This document shows, piece by piece, positions 27,642 through 35,512 of a stretch of 64,000 nucleotides of DNA. The notes below the pieces were generated by a model. That model did no database searches. It was not told where the DNA came from and worked only from the letters and a program-made list of their open reading frames with translations. The stretch is from positions 1,183,660 through 1,247,659 of the forward strand of contig CP092081.1 of NCBI GenBank assembly GCA_022226935.1, read 5' to 3'. Both the position numbers and the translations under genes were made by a program. Numbering within the stretch: position 1 is the first letter of the stretch; every line of letters starts with the position of its first letter. The DNA is from Nitrospira sp. Lineage in GTDB: Bacteria > Nitrospirota > Nitrospiria > Nitrospirales > Nitrospiraceae.

Positions 27642-29303
27642 TCACACCGCCGAGGTCGCGAATCGTTTCCGAAGACGATTGCGCAACATCACCGCCGTCA
27701 GATTCAATAGCACCACCACCAGAATCAGAATCAGGGTCGTCATGTAGACCATCGGCTTGGCCGCTTCGACATTCGGCGACTGAAATCCCACGTCATAAAT
27801 GTGAAAACCCAGGTGCATGAATTTTCGTTCGAGATGGAGAAAGGGCAGATACTCATCCAGCGGGAGCGCCGGAGCCAACTTCACCACACCCGTGAGCATC
27901 AGCGGCGCGACTTCGCCGGCGGCTCTAGCCATGGCGAGAATCAATCCCGTCAAAATTCCGGGTAGCGCGCAGGGAAGAATGACATGCCGGATGGTCTCGA
28001 ATTTCGTGGCGCCCAGACCGACTGATCCCTCGCGAAAATCGCGCGGCACTGCCGAGAGGCCTTCCTCGGTTGCGACGATCACGACTGGAACCGTCAGTAA
28101 GGCCAGCGTCAACGAGGCCCAGAGAATACCGCCAGTGCCGAACGTGGGATTGGGCAACGCTTCAGGAAACAGGATCTGGTCGATGCTGCCTCCCAACGCA
28201 TAGACAAAGAACGCCAAACCGAACACGCCGAACACAATCGAGGGGACCCCTGCCAGATTGTTCACCGCGATTCTGACCAGACGGACGAGCGGTCCTTGCT
28301 TCGCATACTCCCGCAAGTACACCGCCGCCATGACCCCGAAGGGCATCACGGCCATGGTCATCAAAAACACCATCAGCACTGTGCCGAAAATGGCAGGGAA
28401 GATGCCGCCTTCCGTATTGGCCTCTCTGGGTTCGCTCGAAACAAAGAGCCACAGATTCCGCACATAAGCCTCCAGCTTCTCGAGCCAGTTCATCGCATTC
28501 GGCCGACTCACAGCGATGATCTGATCGAGCGACAGGCGCACCGACCGTCCGGTTGACAAAGTGAGGAGCAGCGCATCCCGGCTTGCCTCTTTGTGCAACT
28601 GCTCCAACGCTTCGCTCTTAGAACGATATTCACGATCAAGTACGACAATTTCATCGACAAGACGCCGATCTGCTTCCGCAATGGCCGGATCAAGCCCGCC
28701 TTTCAACACCAAAGCCTGCCGCGCAAGTCTGGCCTTTTCGATACGATAGTTGATGGACCCGATTTCCTCCCGCTCAAGATGCTCGATTCGCTGGCGCAGC
28801 TGGTTGGCTTGGGCGACAAGTCTCAAGGCGGTTTCCCAGGTGGTTTCCAAGGCGCTTTCGCCGGCGGGCGTTGCCGCAGCGCCTTCTGCTGCCAAACTGA
28901 TGCGGCCATAGGCGGGGCCCCATTCACGACGTTCCACGAACGTGAGATCTTCGGGAAAGGTCATCGACGCGATCTCTGCCTCGTTGATCCACCGGTATTC
29001 GGAACCGAATTGATCCCGGTTGCCGACTCGATATCGGAAGCGACGCTGTCCTGTTTGCGACTCGATCGTCATCGAGTGAGGTATCGTCTCCTCGCTGACG
29101 AGTTGTCCGATCACCGTCTCCTGGGTGTTCAACGTCACCTGCTGCAGCGCGCGCGGCCAGAACTGCCCCAGGCCATTGATCATGATCAGAACCAGCATCC
29201 CGGCCACCATCAATAAGCTGATGGCCACACCAGATGCCGTCATCCAGACGAAGAGCTCCCCACCTCGCCAAAACTTCTTCATGCGCGTGGATGGTTTACC
29301 CAT
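27642..29303 (-). CDS. pstA: Phosphate ABC transporter permease PstA (long form)
   Basis: About 553 residues; ATG 29303 overlaps the end of pstC by 8 bp (ATGGGTAA). One N-terminal helix is followed by a periplasmic insertion of about 230 residues with coiled-coil character (LRQRIEHLEREEIG), then the MetI-like permease domain. The EAA loop (…VPRDFREGSVGLGATKFETIRHVILP) lies near residue 430. The same long-loop design is known in Pseudomonas-type PstA. With PstC it forms the inner-membrane channel. Confidence 0.93.
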   Translation of the reverse strand: MGKPSTRMKKFWRGGELFVWMTASGVAISLLMVAGMLVLIMINGLGQFWPRALQQVTLNTQETVIGQLVSEETIPHSMTIESQTGQRRFRYRVGNRDQFGSEYRWINEAEIASMTFPEDLTFVERREWGPAYGRISLAAEGAAATPAGESALETTWETALRLVAQANQLRQRIEHLEREEIGSINYRIEKARLARQALVLKGGLDPAIAEADRRLVDEIVVLDREYRSKSEALEQLHKEASRDALLLTLSTGRSVRLSLDQIIAVSRPNAMNWLEKLEAYVRNLWLFVSSEPREANTEGGIFPAIFGTVLMVFLMTMAVMPFGVMAAVYLREYAKQGPLVRLVRIAVNNLAGVPSIVFGVFGLAFFVYALGGSIDQILFPEALPNPTFGTGGILWASLTLALLTVPVVIVATEEGLSAVPRDFREGSVGLGATKFETIRHVILPCALPGILTGLILAMARAAGEVAPLMLTGVVKLAPALPLDEYLPFLHLERKFMHLGFHIYDVGFQSPNVEAAKPMVYMTTLILILVVVLLNLTAVMLRNRLRKRFATSAV

Positions 29304-31524
29304 GGCTATATTTATCCCGAAGCCGTTGGCGGATGAGTTCGGCCAGCGAATTGATGGCAAAGGTGACAATGAACAGGAGGAGAGCCGCCAGGAACAACAC
29401 CCGGTACAGACTTCCGCCGTGCGGCGCCTCCGGAATTTCGACGGCTATATTGGCCGACAACGTCCGGAACCCGTTGGCCCAATTCCAGTCCAGAATCGGC
29501 GTGTTTCCCGTGGCCATCAACACGATCATGGTTTCGCCGATCGCACGCCCAAAACCGATCATCACGCCCGAAAAAATTCCCGGGCTGGCCGACAACAACA
29601 CCAGGTGCAATACGGTTTGCCAACGGGTGGCGCCTAACGCCAGAGACCCGGCGATGTGGGATTTCGGCACGTTGGAGAGCGCTTCTTCGGCAATGCTGTA
29701 GATCACTGGTACGATGGCAAATCCCATCACGATGCCGACCACCAAGGCGTTACGTTGATCATATTGGATACCGAGCCGATTCGAGAGCCAGGCCTTGATG
29801 TTGCCGTCGAACCACCAGACTTCGAACAAAGAATGGGCCCAGAGACAACCGCCGATCCCGAGAGCCAGAATGGGCATCAACAGCAGCGCTTCATGCCCCG
29901 GTGCGAAGTGCCGCTTGATGGATACGGGACAGAGATGCCAGGAGAAGGACGCCACGATGACCAGCATCGGCAAGACCAGCACCATGCCGGCAAGCGCCGG
30001 AAGCATACGCTCGAGAAGGGGAGCCAGCCAGAGTCCGGCCAGAAAGCCAAGCACCACGGTCGGCAAGGCGGCCATGACTTCAATAATCGGTTTAACTTTT
30101 GAGCGAAAATCATGATGCATGAACTGGGACGTGCAGATCGCGGCGAGAATGGCGATAGGCACGGCAAGGAACAGGGCGTAGATCGTTCCTTTCAGGGTTC
30201 CGAAGGCCAGCGGAAGCAGGCCCAGCTTCGGTTCCACATCGTCCGACCCGGAAGACGATTGCCAGACATAGGCAGGCTGATCGTACCCCTCGTACCAGAC
30301 CTTGCCGAAGAGGGTTTCCAAGGTGACTTCGGGATAGAGGTTCTGGACCTGGTAGAGCGACAGTTGTCCGGCTCCATCCAGAGCGATCACCGCATCTCCC
30401 TTCGGCGCAAATGCGACGGCACGAATAGGAAATTCGCCGATGGCCACGCGCAGCAACGTTTGCGAAGAGGTAGCATGGTGCAAGAACACATGTCCCTTCG
30501 CATCACCCGTGACAAATCCTTTGACCCGTTGCGACGGAGCAAACGCGGTCACCGGCGCAGCGTGAGAGCGGAACGTATGCATTTGGGTGAGCGTCCATCC
30601 CGATGGCACGTCGGAACGCCGAACGAGCCCCCACGTTGATACGGATCCGTCGGCCGCCGTGACCACGAGGCTACGATCACCGCTGAGAAACCCCAACATG
30701 CTCACCTCGGTGTTCGAAGCAGCGACCGCATAGGACGCTCTCACCTCCGGCGGTTGCGTTTCTGACAATCCGATGTGGACGACATGCCCGTCGGAAGTAC
30801 CGACGTACAGATGTTCAAGCGACGCATCCAACGCCAGGGATGTGATCGCGCCGGGCAGTTGAGGCAACTCCGCGATCTTCAGATCGGTTCCCGCCGGATC
30901 ATCAAGAGCAATTCTCGCAATGAGCAGCCGTCCTGCTTTGGTGGCAAAAGCAAGGAGACTGCCCTGGTCGTTGGAGCGATAGGCCAGACGGACAATGGAG
31001 CTATTCGTCACGGGAATGGGTGCGCCGGCTTGGATGTTCGGTCGTTTCCGCCGTTCGCCCTGTTCGGAAAACTCCGTCGCGGTGCCGATCTTCAACAATA
31101 AGATTTCGCCGTCGGCCGTACCCACGGCAAGACGCGCGCTGTGGCCACCACCTGAGGCCATTGCCGTCACGTGCCTCGCGGTCAGCTGCGCCGGCAGTTC
31201 CAACGGAATCGGCCGGCCGGAGGCCAGGTCAAAAAATTGAATCGCACCGGAGGTGAAGACCTGCGCGATTTCCCGATGTTCGTCCACTGCCACCTGCGCG
31301 GGACTTCCGTCGGATAATAAGGCAGGGACACTCAAGCGTTGGCTCAATTTCGCACTCGGCGCCGTGAAGAGCGGGGTCACCTCGCGAAACAGAAAAAAGA
31401 AGATCCCCAGAATACTGACAATAGTCGCCAGCCCGCCCACGGTAATGACGGCGCGGGCAAGCCGGTCGATCAGTGACCGCAACCGCACAGGCGTGAAAAG
31501 GAATCGTAGAGAGTTCGTCTGCAT
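29296..31524 (-). CDS. pstC: Phosphate ABC transporter permease PstC (long form with periplasmic propeller-like region)
   Basis: 742 residues; ATG overlaps the pstS stop (ATGA). One helix (about 23-45), then about 370 residues of repeated beta segments (VAVDEHREIAQVFTSG, LAVGTADGEILLL, LYVGTSDGHVVHIGL, GDRSLVVTAADGSVSTWGL) that read like a WD40-type propeller in the periplasm. The MetI-like permease domain follows from about 440, with its EAA loop near 640. E. coli PstC is about 320 residues; the long form is known from Pseudomonas-like systems. The propeller may dock one or more of the three PstS proteins encoded here. Confidence 0.93.
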   Translation of the reverse strand: MQTNSLRFLFTPVRLRSLIDRLARAVITVGGLATIVSILGIFFFLFREVTPLFTAPSAKLSQRLSVPALLSDGSPAQVAVDEHREIAQVFTSGAIQFFDLASGRPIPLELPAQLTARHVTAMASGGGHSARLAVGTADGEILLLKIGTATEFSEQGERRKRPNIQAGAPIPVTNSSIVRLAYRSNDQGSLLAFATKAGRLLIARIALDDPAGTDLKIAELPQLPGAITSLALDASLEHLYVGTSDGHVVHIGLSETQPPEVRASYAVAASNTEVSMLGFLSGDRSLVVTAADGSVSTWGLVRRSDVPSGWTLTQMHTFRSHAAPVTAFAPSQRVKGFVTGDAKGHVFLHHATSSQTLLRVAIGEFPIRAVAFAPKGDAVIALDGAGQLSLYQVQNLYPEVTLETLFGKVWYEGYDQPAYVWQSSSGSDDVEPKLGLLPLAFGTLKGTIYALFLAVPIAILAAICTSQFMHHDFRSKVKPIIEVMAALPTVVLGFLAGLWLAPLLERMLPALAGMVLVLPMLVIVASFSWHLCPVSIKRHFAPGHEALLLMPILALGIGGCLWAHSLFEVWWFDGNIKAWLSNRLGIQYDQRNALVVGIVMGFAIVPVIYSIAEEALSNVPKSHIAGSLALGATRWQTVLHLVLLSASPGIFSGVMIGFGRAIGETMIVLMATGNTPILDWNWANGFRTLSANIAVEIPEAPHGGSLYRVLFLAALLLFIVTFAINSLAELIRQRLRDKYSHG

Positions 31525-32534
31525 CAGCGAATCTTGCCGAGTTGTTTCTCAGCCAGTTGCCCGGAGACGGGAAAGTATCCATCCCTGAGCACGTCGGACT
31601 GCCCCTCTTTGCTGTAGACGTACGCCAGAAACTCTTTGACGATCGGGGAGAGGGGTTTACCTGGAGCCTGGTTCACATAGATGTAGAGATACCGCCACAG
31701 GGGATACGTTCCGTTCTTCGTATTGGCATGCGTCGGCTCAATGAACGGCTGTCCTGCCTTCGCCGCCAGCGGAATCATTCTCACTCCCGACGTGCTATAT
31801 CCGATTCCGCTGTATCCGATGCCGTATCGATCTTCGCTGATGCCCTGCACTACGGAGGCGGATCCCGGCTGCTCCTTCACCTGATCCTTGAAGTCGCCAT
31901 TTTTCAGCGCATGTTCCTTGAAGAAGCCATACGTACCGGATGCGGAGTTTCGGCCATAAAGACTGATGGGCGCATTGGCCCAATCCCCGTTATGGCCGAG
32001 TTGCCCCCACCGAGTCATGTCGGTGGGGTGCCCCTGGCGGCGCGACTTGGAAAACAGGGCATCCACTTCGGCCATGGTGAGCCCTGCCACTGGGTTGTCC
32101 TTGTTCACGAAAAGCGCCAGCGCATCCACCGCGACCGGGTAGGCCGTGGGGGGGTACCCGAACTTGGCCTCGAAGGCGTCGATCTCGCTGGACTTCATCG
32201 TCCGTGACATGGGTCCCAACTGAGCCGTATTTTCGATCAACGCGGGCGGGGCCGTGCTCGATCCTTTACCTTCCACTTGAATTTTCACATTGGGATACTG
32301 TTTGCGAAATCCCTCCGCCCACAGGGTGATGAGATTGTTCAACGTATCGGACCCGATGCTGTTGATCGTCCCGGACACGCCGCTGACCTTTGCATAGGGC
32401 TTGATCTCGGCATCGATGGTAATCGTTTCAGGTGCGGGAGCATCAGCCGGCGCGGCGCTGACCAGACAGGTCGTCATAAACGGACCCAACACGGTCAGCG
32501 TGAGACTCAAACAAATCTGACGTGAGACGACCAT
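31524..32534 (-). CDS. pstS: Phosphate-binding protein PstS (operon copy)
   Basis: About 336 residues from ATG 32534, chosen because GGAGG lies 10 bp upstream and a signal peptide (ending near LVSAAPA) starts there; upstream in-frame starts lie within the predicted leader. Type 2 periplasmic binding fold. Phosphate-contact segments GSDTLNNL, EGKGSSTAPPAL and GRNSASGTYGFF are present. First gene of the pst operon and preceded by a four-repeat Pho promoter. Two more PstS-like proteins lie at 39821 and 43624. Confidence 0.95.
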   Translation of the reverse strand: MVVSRQICLSLTLTVLGPFMTTCLVSAAPADAPAPETITIDAEIKPYAKVSGVSGTINSIGSDTLNNLITLWAEGFRKQYPNVKIQVEGKGSSTAPPALIENTAQLGPMSRTMKSSEIDAFEAKFGYPPTAYPVAVDALALFVNKDNPVAGLTMAEVDALFSKSRRQGHPTDMTRWGQLGHNGDWANAPISLYGRNSASGTYGFFKEHALKNGDFKDQVKEQPGSASVVQGISEDRYGIGYSGIGYSTSGVRMIPLAAKAGQPFIEPTHANTKNGTYPLWRYLYIYVNQAPGKPLSPIVKEFLAYVYSKEGQSDVLRDGYFPVSGQLAEKQLGKIR

Positions 32535-32580
32535 AGAAAAGATTCCTCCGGTTAAAAAATAATGAACGATTGCACCGTCG

Positions 32581-32634
32581 AGCATAGGGTTGTGGCATTT
32601 CCTGGCCATCAGTTCTATGTAAACACCACGTTAA
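32581..32634 (-). promoter_or_regulatory. Predicted Pho promoter of the pst operon
   Basis: Read on the minus strand: four half-sites TTAACG, TTTACA, CTGATG, GAAATG at exact 11-bp steps (first at 32634-32629), then 9 bp and the -10 hexamer TATGCT (32586-32581). Predicted transcript start near 32574, about 40 nt before the pstS ATG. The layout matches tandem PhoB-type direct repeats replacing a -35 element. Confidence 0.8.
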
Positions 32635-32683
32635 CTTTCCTTCGGTGCGCTCCCTCCGCAGCGGTCTCCGATCACTGGGCAAA

Positions 32684-32737
32684 TTAACAACACCGACAAC
32701 CGCCGTTGAGGCACCTGCAACAGTGACCCCCTACCAT
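32684..32737 (+). promoter_or_regulatory. Predicted Pho promoter of the response regulator at 32746
   Basis: Half-sites TTAACA, GACAAC, TTGAGG, GCAACA at 11-bp steps, then 9 bp and TACCAT (32732-32737). The ATG at 32746 lies only 8 bp after the -10 element, so the transcript would be leaderless or nearly so. It lies back to back with the pst promoter, 49 bp apart. The middle half-sites are weaker than at the other copies. Confidence 0.6.
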
Positions 32738-32745
32738 GTCGCGTC

Positions 32746-33438
32746 ATGACCATTTCCATCGTACACATCATTGAGGACGAACCGCTCCACGCCGCACTTC
32801 TTGATCGCGCCTTGCGCCTGGCGGGCCTTGACACCTTGCTGTCCGACGACGGCGCCAACGGATGGCGGGATATTCAACGCCGCCGACCGACACTCATTCT
32901 GCTTGATCTCATGTTGCCAGGACTCAGTGGTCAGGAGATCTGTCGGATGGTGCGCCAAAGCTCCGCAACCCGGCATATCCCGATCATTATGCTGACGGCG
33001 GTCGGCGGAGAAACCGAACGGATCGCCGGCCTGGATATGGGCGCAGACGATTATGTCGTGAAGCCGTTTAGTCCAAAAGAGGTCGTCTCGCGCGTGCGGG
33101 CCGTTCTTCGCCGAAGCGAAGCATCAGCCGTGGGGCTCGGGCCCATCGTGAATGCGGCTGTCAGGATGCAGGGACCTTACGTTGCGGTTCTGTTGGGGGA
33201 ACGAGAACTCATCCTGTCACGAAAAGAAACGGTGCTGCTCCAGGCGCTACTGGATCGCGAGAACACGCTAGTGGATGCAGAGGAATTGATACCGCTTCCG
33301 AAAGGGGAGCGGCCTATATTGCCACTCCAAGAGTTGGATCGCGACATCCGTGATCTTCGCCGAAAACTGGAGAATGCCGGTGCGGGGTCCGTCGACGTGT
33401 TGCCTGGATTTCGCTATCGATTCACGTCGCGCCTCTGA
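32746..33438 (+). CDS. Response regulator with divergent winged-helix-like output domain
   Basis: 230 residues. Complete receiver: acidic IIEDE at the start, Asp in LILLDLMLPG, Thr/Lys positions in MLTAV and YVVKPFSP. The C-terminal half (about 140-228) keeps the length of an OmpR/PhoB effector domain but lacks its recognisable recognition-helix and RGVGY segments; it reads ILSRKETVLLQALLDR then LPGFRYRFTS. Paralogue of the regulator at 22312. Divergent from the pst operon and behind its own Pho-type promoter. No ribosome site is visible, in line with a leaderless message. No partner kinase nearby. Confidence 0.85.
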   Translation: MTISIVHIIEDEPLHAALLDRALRLAGLDTLLSDDGANGWRDIQRRRPTLILLDLMLPGLSGQEICRMVRQSSATRHIPIIMLTAVGGETERIAGLDMGADDYVVKPFSPKEVVSRVRAVLRRSEASAVGLGPIVNAAVRMQGPYVAVLLGERELILSRKETVLLQALLDRENTLVDAEELIPLPKGERPILPLQELDRDIRDLRRKLENAGAGSVDVLPGFRYRFTSRL

Positions 33439-33483
33439 CGGCAGCCGTGCGTACACAGGCCAGAATCCCCCTGATCGCGGCCC

Positions 33484-33723
33484 TTACCCCATGCAGGACA
33501 ATGCGGGTTGTCTGGGAGAGACCCGTGCGATTTCGTAGTCAAACCCTCTTCGCAAGAGGATGATCTTCCCATGCCGGCTCAGCTCATCGATCGTTTTGAA
33601 GACCTGATTCCAGCTCAATTCAGGAAGTAAGGCCACCGCCTGCTCCAGCGTGAGGGACTTCCTCACCTGTAATAACTCAAGAATCCTAAATTCACTGCTC
33701 AGCAATGCAACGTGATGGACCAT
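33484..33723 (-). CDS. Small winged-helix-like protein
   Basis: 79 residues from ATG 33723, supported by GAGGAGG 8 bp upstream. The sequence SSEFRILELLQVRKSLTLEQAVALLPELSWNQVFKTIDELSRHGKIILLRRG has the helix-turn-helix-wing order of a MarR/ArsR-type fold (positions about 8-62), with a final hairpin. It has no metal or ligand motif. Located between two phosphate-regulated response regulators. It may be a small DNA-binding adaptor, but function is unknown. Confidence 0.6.
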   Translation of the reverse strand: MVHHVALLSSEFRILELLQVRKSLTLEQAVALLPELSWNQVFKTIDELSRHGKIILLRRGFDYEIARVSPRQPALSCMG

Positions 33724-33880
33724 GACAAAGCCTCCTCGTTGAATGAGTCTCACGCGCAGGAAACGATGGGCCCTGGAACCGGATGATCGCTGCAACCTGT
33801 GCCCTCATCTTGTGGCCCCTCTCTATCCACGGACTCAGTTAGTGTGACGATTGCGTTAACGTGTCACTATGGCGACAGGG

Positions 33881-34399
33881 CTAGATTCCTTCCCGGCAGG
33901 ACCCAGCGCACTTTCCGCCGCCTTCTCCTTGCGCAGGCGAACAGCGCACCGCGACAACTCGTACTGCCCCCAATGCCAGAACGATGGCCCCTAACGACAG
34001 GAGCTTCGCTTGATCGGCTTCTTTGAACCACAGGGAAATGATTTCCGTCAGCATGACGACCAGAATCGTATCGACGATAAACGTCACTTTGACGCGCCCT
34101 TCCGAGAAATAGGTCAGCGTCGTCTTGAAGACCTCGACGACCGCGAGAAGGATCAGCGTATCCACAATAATCTGCCGAAGCCCGACTTCAACCGGTGCAT
34201 CAAGTAACAGCTTGATATCCAGAAACGTTTTGATGACTCCTCCCGTCAGGGCGATGAGGATCGTCAGAATCAGAAGACTCAACACGCCTTTGATGCCCTT
34301 CATCCAGAGGTCGGTGAGATCCATTGCGATGGCGCGCCCGGCGAAGTCTGCGACACGTGGAACCCGCATCGGGAAATTGGTGAACGTCATAACCTGCAT
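33881..34399 (-). CDS. psiE: PsiE-like phosphate-starvation-inducible membrane protein
   Basis: About 172 residues with four predicted membrane helices (GVLSLLILTILIALTGG; IIVDTLILLAVVEVF; FIVDTILVVMLTEII; LLSLGAIVLALGAVRVVAV) and the DTLILLAVVEVFKT and EGRVKVTFIVDT segments characteristic of the PsiE family. In E. coli psiE is phosphate-starvation inducible, consistent with the Pho promoter upstream here. Start 34399 or 34390: AAGGAGG sits close to the first ATG and far from the second. Biochemical role unknown in the family. Confidence 0.78.
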   Translation of the reverse strand: MQVMTFTNFPMRVPRVADFAGRAIAMDLTDLWMKGIKGVLSLLILTILIALTGGVIKTFLDIKLLLDAPVEVGLRQIIVDTLILLAVVEVFKTTLTYFSEGRVKVTFIVDTILVVMLTEIISLWFKEADQAKLLSLGAIVLALGAVRVVAVRCSPAQGEGGGKCAGSCREGI

Positions 34400-34486
34400 C
34401 GTCCTCCTTGTGAATGACAGAATCATGGTTGAGCAACTTGCCCGGTGGGTCCTTTTCGGATCCCGTGGACCACAACGGTCATCGCG

Positions 34487-34540
34487 AATGTACCTCGTGA
34501 TTGTTCCGTGATATTCACAACGGCATTACAACAGGGTTAC
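34487..34540 (-). promoter_or_regulatory. Predicted Pho promoter of psiE
   Basis: Minus-strand half-sites GTAACC, GTAATG, GTGAAT, GGAACA at exact 11-bp steps, then 9 bp and TACATT (34492-34487). The predicted leader before the psiE start is about 80 nt. Lies 53 bp from the divergent array that serves the regulator at 34654. Confidence 0.75.
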
Positions 34541-34593
34541 GTTTTCTCGACTCGAGCGGCCATCCCGGACTATGCCGAGATCACGATGCGGTA

Positions 34594-34647
34594 TTTACAC
34601 AGCCGTAACAAGCGGGATACAGGCAGGCAACTCGGCGCCGCTAGCAT
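34594..34647 (+). promoter_or_regulatory. Predicted Pho promoter of the response regulator at 34654
   Basis: Half-sites TTTACA, GTAACA, GATACA, GCAACT at 11-bp steps, then 9 bp and TAGCAT (34642-34647). The ATG begins 6 bp after the -10 hexamer, which predicts a leaderless mRNA starting at the initiation codon itself. Confidence 0.78.
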
Positions 34648-34653
34648 CAGGCT

Positions 34654-35364
34654 ATGCAGCAGGCGACGGAACCACTACGCCATCAGAGTATCGCGGTGCT
34701 TCTTGTGACCAAGGACAAAGAATTTGCCACGATCCTCCACCATCTCTTGCGACCGAACGGATATCAGGTGTCCCTCGCGCCGACCGCTGAAGTCGCCTTG
34801 TCCCTCGCTTCTCGTGCCGCCTTCAAGCTGGCGCTCATCGACCGGCGTCACAACGTCGTGTCTGCGTTGCGGCAGGACCAGACATTGCGGCACATTCCGA
34901 TGATTGGGCTTCAACCACAAGGAGAAGCGTGCACGGAAGAACAGATGGTGGAAGAGCTGGCCGCAGGATTTGACATCGTGATCGAGTCTCATCGGCATCG
35001 AGAATGGCTGGCGATCATCAAAGCGCTGCTCCGAAGACAGGAATTGCAGGCCGCGCCCCTCAGGGAGTTTCGAGTCCATGCGCTCTCCATGAACCTCGAT
35101 CGACACGAGGTCAAAGTCAAAGGCAAATCGATCCAGCTCACGCTCAAGGAGTTCCACATTCTGCGCGCGCTCTTGCAACACCCGGGACGCGTGCTGACGC
35201 GCCAGGAACTGCTCAACCTTGTCTGGGGAGAAGACTACGCGCTCGAGGAACATGCATTAGACGTGCATATCCACGCGCTCCGTCAGAAGCTGGAAGACAA
35301 GCCCTCAGTGCCACAATGGATTCTCACGGTCAGGGGCGTGGGATACAAATTGTCCGCCGACTGA
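34654..35364 (+). CDS. PhoB/OmpR-type regulator with a degenerate receiver
   Basis: 236 residues. The C-terminal winged helix (about 140-235) is canonical PhoB/OmpR: LTLKEFHILRALLQHPGRVLTRQELL, then HIHALRQKLE and VRGVGYKLS. The receiver is degraded. The acidic pair is reduced (LLVTKDKE), Asp survives in LALIDRRHN, but the essential Lys of the usual TKPF motif is absent (DIVIESHRH). It may bind DNA without classical phosphorylation. It is the only protein here with an intact PhoB-like DNA-binding domain, so it is a candidate to bind the arrays. Predicted leaderless. Confidence 0.85.
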   Translation: MQQATEPLRHQSIAVLLVTKDKEFATILHHLLRPNGYQVSLAPTAEVALSLASRAAFKLALIDRRHNVVSALRQDQTLRHIPMIGLQPQGEACTEEQMVEELAAGFDIVIESHRHREWLAIIKALLRRQELQAAPLREFRVHALSMNLDRHEVKVKGKSIQLTLKEFHILRALLQHPGRVLTRQELLNLVWGEDYALEEHALDVHIHALRQKLEDKPSVPQWILTVRGVGYKLSAD

Positions 35365-35413
35365 ACGCCGGCGGCGCAAAACATCCACCCTGTCGCGAAA
35401 TCAACGGCATGGT

Positions 35414-35467
35414 TTTACACAGTGGTAACAGGGCTTGAACGTGGGTGTGATGCCGACCGCCTACCGT
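35414..35467 (+). promoter_or_regulatory. Predicted Pho promoter of the first phosphate-selective porin
   Basis: Half-sites TTTACA, GTAACA, TGAACG, GTGATG at 11-bp steps, then 9 bp and TACCGT (35462-35467). Predicted start near 35474, a 39-nt leader before ATG 35513. Shares TTTACA-N5-GTAACA exactly with the 34594 array. Confidence 0.78.
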
Positions 35468-35512
35468 CCGCCCGCGTTCACGAAATCAACAGACACAAGG
35501 AGGATGTTCGTA

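Noticed and set aside
33843..33859. TTAACG-N5-GTCACA pair upstream of the small winged-helix gene as a tenth Pho promoter
   Set aside because: Only two half-sites fit. No TAnnnT hexamer falls at the fixed distance for any register, unlike the nine accepted arrays.
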